Positions 8,856 to 16,755 of a DNA stretch of 64,000 nucleotides are shown one piece after another; within the stretch, counting starts at the first letter, position 1; the number at the start of each line of letters is the position of its first letter. This stretch comes from Deferribacteres bacterium (GTDB taxonomy: Bacteria; Chrysiogenota; Deferribacteres; Deferribacterales; Geovibrionaceae): positions 62,001 to 126,000 of the forward strand of contig JAEWZN010000013.1 in NCBI GenBank assembly GCA_023395255.1, read 5' to 3'. The notes under the pieces were generated by a model, which was not told where the DNA came from, ran no database searches, and saw only the letters and a list, made by a program, of their open reading frames with translations. The position numbers and the translations under genes were made by a program.

Positions 8856-9851
8856 TTACTGGATAAGAGACTTGTCTATGAACTTATCAAGCCCTGCCTC
8901 TTTGTAGTATTTAAGTGCTCCGGGGTGTATCGGGGCGGAGAGACCCTGAAGAAGATCCTGTTTTTCAAGGTTCTCGAATGCAGGGTGGATTTTTTTGAAC
9001 TCTGCGAAGTTTTCAAAAACTTCTTTTGTAATAGCATAAACCACACCGGCATCAACATCTGAGGAGGTTACGAGGGTGGCTTTCACGCCAACGCTCTCAA
9101 CATCTGCTTTGTTGACGGCTGTGGGGTAATCCTTGATGGCTATTTTGGCTTTAGCGTAGTAGGGATATTTTGCGATAAGCTTATCAACGGGAGCGCCGCT
9201 TATGGGAACTATGGCAACTTTGATTCTGCCTGATGTGGCTTCCTTGATGTTTCCGTTAGGGTGTCCCACTGTGTAGAAGAAAGCGTCAAGCCTTTCATCC
9301 TGAAGCAGGCCGGGAGCTTCAACAGCTTTGATATACTCTGCTTTGAGGTCGCTTTCTTTAAGTCCGAAAGCATCAAAAAGGTCTTTGGTGTTCTGAAGCT
9401 GGCCGGAACCGGGGTTGCCCACGTTTACTCTTTTGCCTTTCAGGGTCATTATATCTTTAATGCCGCTGGCTTCGGAAGCGATAAGCGTGATTGTTTCAGG
9501 GTGAACGGAGAAAACGGATCTCAGTTTTTTCTGAGGGCCTTTATCTTTCCACTCATCCTGACCGTAGAAAGCTTTATATTGAATGTCTGACTGTGCTATG
9601 CCGAACTCAAGATCACCTGCGAGAACAGCGTTTACGTTGTAAACTGACCCGCCTGTTGATTCAACAGTGGCTTTGATACCGTATTCTTTTGATTTTGTGT
9701 TTACCATACGGCTGATTGCTCCGCCTGTGGGATAGTAAACCCCTGTAACGCCGCCTGTACCGATTGTAACGAAAGTGGTTTTGGCGAAAGAAACGGGAAC
9801 TGCTGCTGCGACCATGAAAAGAGCCGCAATAAGGACTGTGAGTTTCTTCAT
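8856..9851 (-). CDS. TAXI-family TRAP transporter solute-binding receptor
   Basis: This 331-residue secreted receptor captures a solute in the periplasm for the fused permease encoded next. The start is set at the ATG preceding KKLTVLIAALFMVAAAVPVS, a clear signal peptide ending near SFAK, with GGAGGAAAGC directly upstream. A longer frame exists, but its extra 25 residues would bury the signal peptide. The mature N-terminus TFVTIGTGGVTGVYYPTGG is the hallmark TAXI segment, followed by STGGSVYNVNAV and FGIAQSDIQYKA. TAXI receptors bind glutamate, glutamine or dicarboxylates in the few known cases. The ligand here is not determined. Confidence 0.93.
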   Translation of the reverse strand: MKKLTVLIAALFMVAAAVPVSFAKTTFVTIGTGGVTGVYYPTGGAISRMVNTKSKEYGIKATVESTGGSVYNVNAVLAGDLEFGIAQSDIQYKAFYGQDEWKDKGPQKKLRSVFSVHPETITLIASEASGIKDIMTLKGKRVNVGNPGSGQLQNTKDLFDAFGLKESDLKAEYIKAVEAPGLLQDERLDAFFYTVGHPNGNIKEATSGRIKVAIVPISGAPVDKLIAKYPYYAKAKIAIKDYPTAVNKADVESVGVKATLVTSSDVDAGVVYAITKEVFENFAEFKKIHPAFENLEKQDLLQGLSAPIHPGALKYYKEAGLDKFIDKSLIQ

Positions 9852-10283
9852 GCTTTCCTCCTTTATTTGTCCCTGAACCGCATCACAGTGTTCATCTGCG
9901 CTGTAATCCGGCTCCGGGAATAACATACGGATGTGTCATAGCGAAAGAGGTAAGACCACTTCCGGGCTATGGCTTGAATTCTGATTAAATGCCCCTTCGT
10001 GCATTCTCTGCTAGTATAAGAATAACCGATAGGAACGCTATGTGTCAACATTTTCCTTAAAATGGAAATAATAAAATATCCTTTATTTATAAACAATTAT
10101 GCTTAATATTTGCTCACAATTATAAATTGCTGGTTAAAAAATCATCAGAGGTCTTTATCGGTCTACCATCTGCCCGTTAATGATAATTGAAAATATGAGT
10201 TTATTTATCAACGGACTGCTTGAATAGAGGTGTTTTTAAGTGTAAGATTAAAAAATACAATTATTTTTTCCGGTGTGTGGATA
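9852..10283. other. Intergenic region between the TRAP receptor and the PilZ gene
   Basis: About 430 AT-rich bases separate divergent genes. Besides the candidate receptor promoter listed separately, I see only A/T runs and no convincing small gene or RNA fold. Confidence 0.6.
10013..10048 (-). promoter_or_regulatory. Candidate sigma-70 promoter of the TRAP operon
   Basis: On the minus strand TTGACA (10043-10048) is followed after 18 bases by TATTCT (10019-10024), with TATACT just beyond at 10013-10018. It would leave a leader of about 160 bases before the receptor gene. Support is by motif only. Confidence 0.4.
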
Positions 10284-10649
10284 ATGGATTTGTTTGAAAA
10301 AGATAAGCGTTCTTACGCGAGAACGCCGCTCCGTACTGAGTTTTTTATCAGGAAAGAGGGAGAGGGCGAGCTTTTTGAACCATTTAAGGTTGTTGATATT
10401 TCCGAAAAAGGCATGCGTGTCAAGGATAACGGAAAACTCAGGGGTTCTGCTGCTTTTGAGATCGGCACTTATGACAAGGTCAGGGCTTTCGGTGTGAAAG
10501 ACGCAGGAGAGAACCCCACCTACAACGATACTCTCTTTGTGGGTATAATGAAAGGGCGTGCCGTCTGGTTTGACGAGCACTGGACAGGAATAGAAATATA
10601 CGAAATATCAAAAGAATGTGCGGAAAAGCTTCGCATGCTCTCTTACTGA
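10284..10649 (+). CDS. PilZ-domain protein (putative cyclic di-GMP receptor)
   Basis: This 121-residue protein consists of one PilZ domain. The c-di-GMP binding signature appears as R-x3-R near the start (KRSYARTPLR) and D-x-S-x2-G further on (VVDISEKGMRV). Both halves are needed for ligand binding, so it is probably a real receptor. The rest is a beta-barrel pattern without a partner domain. ATG 10284 fits the usual spacing between start and RxxxR. An upstream in-frame GTG at 10230 would add 18 residues. The target process, perhaps motility or attachment, cannot be inferred from neighbours. A GGDEF protein at 27.4-28.3 kb could supply the signal. Confidence 0.8.
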   Translation: MDLFEKDKRSYARTPLRTEFFIRKEGEGELFEPFKVVDISEKGMRVKDNGKLRGSAAFEIGTYDKVRAFGVKDAGENPTYNDTLFVGIMKGRAVWFDEHWTGIEIYEISKECAEKLRMLSY

Positions 10650-10677
10650 AAATCAATAATTTTCATCTGGTGAATTA

Positions 10678-11733
10678 ATGAATTTTGTTTTTAATCTGCC
10701 CGGAACCGTCGAATGGAAGGACGGCGAACTCTTTTTTCTTGACCAGACACTGCTTCCTCTGGAGGTTGTGAGCGAAAAGCAGGAAACAGCCGCACAGGTT
10801 TGGGACTCCATAAAAAGGCTTAAGGTCAGAGGTGCGCCAGCCATAGGAATCGCAGGGGCATACGGGCTTGCAGTAGGCATGAGGGATAAGCAGAACCTTT
10901 CTCCCGAAGATTTCCTTCGCGAACTTGCCGCCTGTGCCGAATATCTCAACTCATCCCGTCCGACTGCGGTTAATTTAAGCTGGGCGCTTAACAGGGTTGT
11001 TTCTAAAGTCAGAAACTGCGGAATTTCCGATTCGCATGAGCTTTACAGGCTTCTTACGGCGGAGGCCGAGCTGATACACACAGAAGACCGCGCCATATGC
11101 GACGGAATAGGGGAGTACGGCGCGGAGCTTATAAAGGATGGAGCCGGAGTTCTTACTCACTGCAACGCCGGAGCACTTGCCACATCCGGCATAGGCACGG
11201 CAACTGCGCCAATGTACACCGCACATGCAAAAGGGCGCAGTTTCAGGGTTTTTTCCGATGAAACAAGACCGCTTCTGCAAGGCGCCCGCCTTACCTCATG
11301 GGAATTGCAGCGCGCCGGGCTGGATGTTACTCTGATATGCGATAATATGGCCGCCTCAGTTATGGCCGGCGGTGATATTGACCTTGTCATAGTGGGAACT
11401 GACAGAGTCGCGGCAAACGGTGATGTCGCCAACAAGATAGGTACTCTCGGTGTTGCTGTGCTGGCAAAACATTTCGGCATACCTTTTTATGTTGCCTGCC
11501 CGTCTTCGACTGTTGATCTTACAACACCCTGCGGTGCGGATATTGAAATAGAGGAGCGGGAAGCCGAGGAGGTGACATCCTTCGGAGCCAGACGAACCGC
11601 GCCTGAAAATATCAAGGTGCGCAATCCTGCGTTTGATGTCACTCCCGCTGAACTGGTGACCGGAATTATTACCGAGAAAGGAATTATAAGGGCTCCGTAC
11701 CAAGAGGCACTGGTAAGGATGTTCGGAAAATAG
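10678..11733 (+). CDS. mtnA: S-methyl-5-thioribose-1-phosphate isomerase
   Basis: This 351-residue member of the eIF2B-like isomerase family has the MtnA signatures RGAPAIGIAGAYG (substrate loop), LTHCNAGALATSGIGTATA with the catalytic cysteine, and FSDETRPLLQGARLTSWEL and IVGTDRVAANGDVANKIGT with the catalytic aspartate. It converts methylthioribose-1-phosphate to methylthioribulose-1-phosphate, which recycles methylthioadenosine from polyamine or other S-adenosylmethionine chemistry. Length is typical. No other methionine-salvage gene is adjacent. It ends before the CBS gene on the opposite strand, with a weak hairpin near 11756-11782. Confidence 0.93.
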   Translation: MNFVFNLPGTVEWKDGELFFLDQTLLPLEVVSEKQETAAQVWDSIKRLKVRGAPAIGIAGAYGLAVGMRDKQNLSPEDFLRELAACAEYLNSSRPTAVNLSWALNRVVSKVRNCGISDSHELYRLLTAEAELIHTEDRAICDGIGEYGAELIKDGAGVLTHCNAGALATSGIGTATAPMYTAHAKGRSFRVFSDETRPLLQGARLTSWELQRAGLDVTLICDNMAASVMAGGDIDLVIVGTDRVAANGDVANKIGTLGVAVLAKHFGIPFYVACPSSTVDLTTPCGADIEIEEREAEEVTSFGARRTAPENIKVRNPAFDVTPAELVTGIITEKGIIRAPYQEALVRMFGK

Positions 11734-11800
11734 ACAGATTTTCTGTACTGTTTTTCGGGACTGCTTTTTGCGGCAATCCCGCAGCCCTCAGCGCAATGGA

Positions 11801-12208
11801 TTAGCTGGTGAGGGCTTTCAGTACATCTCCGAGGGAAACAAGGCCTATGAGCTCATCGTTTTCTGTTACCGGAAGACGGTGAACATATTTCTCAAGCATT
11901 ATTTTTGCCGCATCTTTAACATCAGCATCCGGGCTTATTGTGAATCTGGGTTCTGACATAACCATGCGCACAGAGTTATCCGTAAGTTCTTTGATGTCAA
12001 TAAGCGGAATGGCATCCGCATCGTTCAGAATATCGGGCAGAGCCATCATAACGTCTGATTCGCTGAAAACACCCACAATCTTTTTGCTGCTGTTAATAAC
12101 AGGAAGTCCTGAAATCTTGTTTGTTCTGAGGCGGAGGATAACCTCTTTTATCGTCTCATCAGGTCTCGCTGTGATGACCTTGGTTGTCATTATCTCTCTG
12201 ATCTTCAA
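11801..12208 (-). CDS. CBS-domain pair protein
   Basis: The 135-residue protein is two CBS motifs and nothing else. The first is MTTKVITARPDETIKEVI through LPVINSSKKIVGVFSESD (residues 7-55). The second is FTISPDADVKDAAKIM through HRLPVTENDELIGLVSLGDVL (residues 85-130). CBS pairs bind adenine nucleotides and report energy state to a partner. It starts 11 bases after the stop of the Acs-like gene and is surely co-transcribed with it. The DUF294 protein upstream carries its own CBS pair, so two CBS sensors surround the acetate symporter. The direct target is unknown. Confidence 0.85.
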   Translation of the reverse strand: MKIREIMTTKVITARPDETIKEVILRLRTNKISGLPVINSSKKIVGVFSESDVMMALPDILNDADAIPLIDIKELTDNSVRMVMSEPRFTISPDADVKDAAKIMLEKYVHRLPVTENDELIGLVSLGDVLKALTS

Positions 12209-12219
12209 ATTGAACTCCT

Positions 12220-14097
12220 TTACATCTGCATTGCTATATCTTTAAGCAGATCGCGGAGAATTACCCCGTCGGGCGATTTCGGCAGTGTCCTTGTGAATCT
12301 TATTTCACTGGGCAGAGCGATTTCACCGATTTCTTCAATAATCCGCTCTCTTAATTCTCTGACAGTGGTGTCGTGATAGCTTTCATCTATTTCTTTTTTC
12401 AAAACGCTGAATGCAATAAGAGCATCCCCGCGTTTCTCATCGGGAATGCTGACCACGGCGCAATCTTCAACGTTGTCGTGTGTTTTTATAGCTTCTTCAA
12501 TCTCAATCAAGCTGAGCCTTTTACCGCCCAGGTGGAGAACATCGTCCATCCTGCCTTTTAGGGTGAGATAACCGTCTGAATTGATTTCGGCCGAGTCTCC
12601 TGTTTTGAAGAATACATTATTATTATAAGATTTCCAGTAAATTTTTTTATAAGTGTCATAGGAATTATTTATAGTTCTGCACAGTGACGGCATAGGCCTG
12701 TCCAGAACCAGAGCGCCCTGAGTGTCCGGTTCCGGAAGTATTTCACCGCTGGCGCTGTTGATTATCTTCACCGAAACTCCCGGAAGAGGTTTTGCAACCG
12801 TGCCGGGTCTGCATTCCTCATAACCGGGTATGGCAGACGCAATCGCGCCTCCGGTCTCGGTAATGGAGTATATGTCGAAAAGGGCAGCGTTATAGTTGCC
12901 CAGTGCTCTGGCTGTCCACTCCCTGACATCGTCTGTCATTTTCTCTCCTCCGGTGGCTATCAGTTCAAGGGTGTCGAGCTTCATATACTTCTTCTTTTTT
13001 TGCGCTGCGTTCATAAGGGATTTCAATATTGACGGACGGGTGTATAGTTTGTTTACGCAGAATTTATCGCATATGTCGTAGAATCTGTGTGCGTTTTCCA
13101 TGTCGATGGTGTCTTCAAAGACAAGGATTGTCTCACCTGCCATGAGGGGGCCGTACACAAGATAGGAGTGCCCGGTTATCCACGCAATATCCGCCGTGCA
13201 CCAGAAAGTATCCGTGTCGCGCGCATCAAACATCAGCAGATACGAGAAATAAGCCCAGAGAAGATAGCCCGCAGTGTGGAAAACAAGCGCTTTCGGGTCT
13301 TTCATGTTTGTTGAGGTGTAAAGCATAAACATGGGGTCTTCGGCGCGGGCAAATTCATGCCCCTGATTTTTCGCTATGGAGTAGTGCTCATCACTGATGA
13401 GATCATGAAACCATATATCCCTGAGCGGCTTCATGTGTACCCTTTTGGATACCCGCTCCACAACTATGCAGTACTGCGGCTGATGGTCGGAAATTATCAG
13501 AGCGTTGTCCAGCTTGTTTTTCAGGTTCTGGTTAGCGGTGACAGTTCCGTCAGCGGTGATGATTACCTTCGGGCGGCAGTCGTTTATTCTGTCCGCCAGA
13601 GAATCTGTGGAGTAACTGGTGTGATACACAATATGCACTGCGCCGAGCTTAACACAGGCAAGCATTGAGATAATAAGCTCAGGTATATTGGGAAGATGAA
13701 GCAGAACTTTGTCACCTTTTTTGAGTCCGAGTTTTTTTAATGCGGATGCACATTTTATTATCTCAGAATAAAGGGACTGATATGTATAAACCATCTGGGA
13801 GTGATCCGCGCCTTTCCAGATGATTGCCGCTTTATTTTTCTTTGTGGTATTAAGATGTTTACCGAGAATATTCTCAAGCGGGCAGAGGGTTCCGTTCTCG
13901 TAATATTTCGGCGAAAATTTTTCCCCCCAGTACAGGGAAGTGTATTCCTTCTCCCATACCAGATATTTTCTGGCGATATAGTCATGAAACTTCTCATAGT
14001 CTCCGCTGAGGGAGCGCAGTTTATCCATCTCCGCCTTATCAAGAGAATGTCTCTGGAAGTTTTTGCAGTTTTCGGCCAGTCTCGAATAAATGGACAT
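12220..14097 (-). CDS. Acetyl-CoA synthetase-like protein with degenerate catalytic motifs
   Basis: This 625-residue chain aligns by eye along its length with acetyl-CoA synthetase. Acs landmarks are clear: FWCTADIAWITGHSYLVYGP near 290, SITETGGAI near 410, FKTGDSAEINSDGYLTLKGR, and a hinge GRMDDVLHLGGKRL. Two motifs essential for adenylation are altered. The glycine-rich P-loop (YTSGSTGxPKG in Acs) reads YTSTNMKDPKA at residues 260-270, losing its glycines. The A10 motif (PKTRSGKIMRR in Acs) reads PKSPDGVILRD, with V612 where the catalytic and acetylation-regulated lysine should be. The frame is open and clean, so this is not ordinary decay. It may be a pseudoenzyme that senses or regulates. 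GAGGTG precedes the ATG. The CBS gene follows in the same operon. Confidence 0.8.
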   Translation of the reverse strand: MSIYSRLAENCKNFQRHSLDKAEMDKLRSLSGDYEKFHDYIARKYLVWEKEYTSLYWGEKFSPKYYENGTLCPLENILGKHLNTTKKNKAAIIWKGADHSQMVYTYQSLYSEIIKCASALKKLGLKKGDKVLLHLPNIPELIISMLACVKLGAVHIVYHTSYSTDSLADRINDCRPKVIITADGTVTANQNLKNKLDNALIISDHQPQYCIVVERVSKRVHMKPLRDIWFHDLISDEHYSIAKNQGHEFARAEDPMFMLYTSTNMKDPKALVFHTAGYLLWAYFSYLLMFDARDTDTFWCTADIAWITGHSYLVYGPLMAGETILVFEDTIDMENAHRFYDICDKFCVNKLYTRPSILKSLMNAAQKKKKYMKLDTLELIATGGEKMTDDVREWTARALGNYNAALFDIYSITETGGAIASAIPGYEECRPGTVAKPLPGVSVKIINSASGEILPEPDTQGALVLDRPMPSLCRTINNSYDTYKKIYWKSYNNNVFFKTGDSAEINSDGYLTLKGRMDDVLHLGGKRLSLIEIEEAIKTHDNVEDCAVVSIPDEKRGDALIAFSVLKKEIDESYHDTTVRELRERIIEEIGEIALPSEIRFTRTLPKSPDGVILRDLLKDIAMQM

Positions 14098-14246
14098 GCT
14101 TCACCTCTGTGATGCTGAAAAATAACACGTTTGTTTAAAAATACACAAGTACAAAATTTATATCTATTATGCTAATAGGCGCTTTTTTAATGAAAATGAA
14201 TAGGCCTTGTTTTAAATTATATAATTAAAATGTTCCTGTTCTGTTT

Positions 14247-16166
14247 TCAGCGTCCTATTATTTTGGAAAAATATCTCTTTGTTGAGTCCTGAAGCTTGCT
14301 TGTCACCTTGAACGCTTCTTTCAGAAGATCCGCCTCCTGATCGCTGAGTAAATCGGGATCAAGGTAATGGCTGGGGGCGTTGCCCTGTTCTATGAGGTTT
14401 ATCTCATTCTGGAGACGCAGGTAAGTAAAGGACTCAAAAGCTGCCTTAAGGTTCTCTATGGTTGACTTATTAAACAGCTTTCTTTCAAGAAGAACATCAA
14501 GCCTGTCCAGCGTGGTTACTGCGTGCACCCCCTGCTCAAGGGTGAACATACGGGCGCAGTCCACTATAAATATGCTGCCGTTCTCCTTGAGCGACAGCTT
14601 TCCCTTATGCTCCTTTTCGCCGGATGTGATGAATCTGCCCAGAAGATTCAGTGGAACCTTGTGTTTGAAATCCAATTCCATCATCTGGAAAAGAAAGAGA
14701 GGATTGGCCTTTATTTCCTGAAAAACTGTTTCTCTCAGGCTGTTGCAGAGCGATTCCTCACCGACGATGGGCATAAAGTCGAAAAATATTGATGAATAAC
14801 GCACTCTCTGCGGTTCCGGCACACGCACCCATCTGCTGACTCTCTCCTTCCATTCGGAAAGCCGTCCGCGCCAGTCGGGATTGTTTACCATCACCTTGCC
14901 GTTGCAGAGGTGGTAACCTACATCCGCTAGGGCAGAAACAAGCCTTTCCGCAAACGGGTCAAAAAATGCTTCCACATCTTCATGGATCTCGTCAGGGTAG
15001 TCCTCGAATATGAAGCCGTTGTCCTGATCGGGCCCAAGAAGCATCTCTTTCCGCCCGCCGCTCCCCATTATTATGAAGGTATATTTGACAGGCGGAAGGC
15101 TGTGCCCCTCTTTCAGCATGGAGGAAAGAACCACCTCAAAGCAGCGGCGTATTATGCTGTGATGTATATAGGAGAGGATTTCCATTGTTTCCACATGTGA
15201 GCGGTTTTCGGCCAGAAGAATTTTGGCAACTTTCACAATTTCGCCCCTGATGTGGGTGAGCTCCTCTATTGTTTCCGCTTCCTTTGCGCTGCCCACCAGA
15301 AGCATTGACTTCTGGCTGCGGAATTTCATCAGATCCTGAATGGAGACTATACCGACTATATTATTCCCTTCAAGGATGGGAAGATGCCTGATACTGTGGC
15401 GGAGCATGAAGGTGGCGGCCTCATACATATATGTATCCGGGCGCATGAAGATTGGGTCCGGGGTCATTACATCTTTTGCTGTGAAATGTTTAAGGCAGTT
15501 GTCCGTATCAGTGGCAAGCACCTTGCGCACCATGTCCCTTTCCGTGATTATGCCAGCCATGTTGCCGTCATCCCCGCGGACGACAAGGGCGGCTATGTCA
15601 AGCTCGGTCATTTTCATGGCGATGTCGCGCACCGGAGTTGTGAGTCTGCAGGTTTCCACGGGTCTGGACATTATCTCTATAAGGCGCTTCTGAAAAGGGT
15701 ATGCCTCCATCTGCGCAACCGGATCGAGGGATTTATGCTCGGTCATTTCGCGGTAGAGCTTTCTTATCTGCGAGTAGATTGCCTTGTTAAAGTAATTGGA
15801 TATAATGGGTTGCTGCTGAGCCATATTGAGAAGCGGCTCTTTAGGGATAAGCAGGCAATGGGTTTCCTCCATTGTTTTTGCACCGGCTGCGTAGTTTTCG
15901 CTTGTGAATATGGGCGACCAGCCGAAGAAGCCTCCCGGTTTGCGGTAGTCCACCACCATCTCCACGCCTTCGCCTGTTTCCGCGGTTATTTCCACCAGCC
16001 CGCTTTGTATGAAGTATAAATATCCGTTAGGTTCGGAACGCTGGGTAAAGAGTACGACCCCGCCGGGATAAACGGCGCTTTTGGAGAGAGATTCAATATC
16101 ATCTGCCGCTTTCTGCGGAATATGGTTAAAAGGTTCGCATTCGTGCAGTCTTTTCAGCTCGCTCAT
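14247..16166 (-). CDS. cNMP-binding / CBS-pair / DUF294 nucleotidyltransferase-like regulator
   Basis: Three regions follow one another in 639 residues. Residues about 10-135 form a cyclic-nucleotide-binding-type domain (SAVYPGGVVLFTQRSEPNGY, GGFFGW). Residues about 165-290 form a CBS pair (ITERDMVRKVLATD, LPILEGNNIVGIVSIQDL). The C-terminal half is DUF294, a GlnD-like nucleotidyltransferase, with the motif GSGGRKEMLLGPDQDNGFI near residue 370. Proteins of this build are often encoded beside TIGR03647/TIGR03648 sodium:solute symporters, as here, and are presumed to control them in response to energy or nucleotide signals. The transferase substrate and target are not established. An intact motif suggests activity is retained. 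Confidence 0.87.
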   Translation of the reverse strand: MSELKRLHECEPFNHIPQKAADDIESLSKSAVYPGGVVLFTQRSEPNGYLYFIQSGLVEITAETGEGVEMVVDYRKPGGFFGWSPIFTSENYAAGAKTMEETHCLLIPKEPLLNMAQQQPIISNYFNKAIYSQIRKLYREMTEHKSLDPVAQMEAYPFQKRLIEIMSRPVETCRLTTPVRDIAMKMTELDIAALVVRGDDGNMAGIITERDMVRKVLATDTDNCLKHFTAKDVMTPDPIFMRPDTYMYEAATFMLRHSIRHLPILEGNNIVGIVSIQDLMKFRSQKSMLLVGSAKEAETIEELTHIRGEIVKVAKILLAENRSHVETMEILSYIHHSIIRRCFEVVLSSMLKEGHSLPPVKYTFIIMGSGGRKEMLLGPDQDNGFIFEDYPDEIHEDVEAFFDPFAERLVSALADVGYHLCNGKVMVNNPDWRGRLSEWKERVSRWVRVPEPQRVRYSSIFFDFMPIVGEESLCNSLRETVFQEIKANPLFLFQMMELDFKHKVPLNLLGRFITSGEKEHKGKLSLKENGSIFIVDCARMFTLEQGVHAVTTLDRLDVLLERKLFNKSTIENLKAAFESFTYLRLQNEINLIEQGNAPSHYLDPDLLSDQEADLLKEAFKVTSKLQDSTKRYFSKIIGR

Positions 16167-16206
16167 AGTGTTTACCCCGTAAATGGATGCTCTGTGTCAT
16201 TATAAC

Positions 16207-16234
16207 AAAAAAGTCCCCGGCCGGAGACTTTTTT
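16207..16234 (-). terminator. Terminator before the DUF294 gene
   Basis: AAAAAAGTC and GACTTTTTT pair around a CCGGCCGG core, with a T-run on both strands. It lies between the small membrane protein gene and the DUF294 gene, so the latter may have its own promoter or rely on read-through. Confidence 0.75.
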
Positions 16235-16272
16235 GAAGAAAACATAAATATAAAAACAGTAAGACAGTCAGT

Positions 16273-16647
16273 TTATTTGGCGGCTGCTACCTTTTTCTTT
16301 CTGCCGAAAACAAAGGGGTGTGCCTGCTGGCGGAGTACGAAGTCTGCGAATATTTTACCCCAGATTGTTATGCCTGCCATTGCTGACCATTTGTCATAGG
16401 GGTAGCCGAGGGCTACCACGCCGAAGGCGGTCCAGAGAGTGAATATTCCGGCTACAAGGTTTATTATACCTGCATAAGGAGCCCATTTTTTGGGGTTTGC
16501 AGGTGCTTCACCGCGTTTAAGGGCGACTTCCGAATAGTTGTTCTGTATCAGAATACGCCATGCACGGCGGAGCCAGAAAAAGGTTAATGGGAACAGCGCA
16601 AGAAACAGAACCCATGTGAGCGCCAGACTAACGTAAGAATAATGCAT
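16273..16647 (-). CDS. Small membrane protein of unknown function in the symporter cluster
   Basis: I do not recognise this 124-residue protein as a named family. It has a hydrophobic N-terminal segment (residues about 5-27, LALTWVLFLALFPLTFFWL), a basic linker containing RRAWRILIQNN, and one or two further hydrophobic stretches (about 57-80). The basic C-terminus ends RKKKVAAAK. It has no signal peptide cleavage motif and no metal-binding cysteines. It lies between the symporter large subunit and the DUF294 regulator on the same strand, so an accessory or regulatory role with the symporter is a fair guess. A plain -AAGGAG- precedes the ATG. Confidence 0.75.
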   Translation of the reverse strand: MHYSYVSLALTWVLFLALFPLTFFWLRRAWRILIQNNYSEVALKRGEAPANPKKWAPYAGIINLVAGIFTLWTAFGVVALGYPYDKWSAMAGITIWGKIFADFVLRQQAHPFVFGRKKKVAAAK

Positions 16648-16690
16648 TTAAAACTCCTTTTAGTACTAACTATTCCTTTTTCTTTTAATG

Positions 16691-16719
16691 TGCTCCGCCG
16701 GATTATCTCCGGCGGAGCA
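16691..16719 (-). repeat. Perfect 11-bp stem-loop without a T-run, after the symporter gene
   Basis: TGCTCCGCCGG and CCGGCGGAGCA form an 11-bp stem with a 7-base loop. On the minus strand no T-run follows, so it is more likely an RNA-processing or stabilising hairpin than a simple terminator. It would set symporter mRNA levels apart from those of the downstream gene. Confidence 0.6.
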
Positions 16720-16755
16720 TTTGTTAATCAATTTTGGTCAAAGGAAAGAGGTCTA

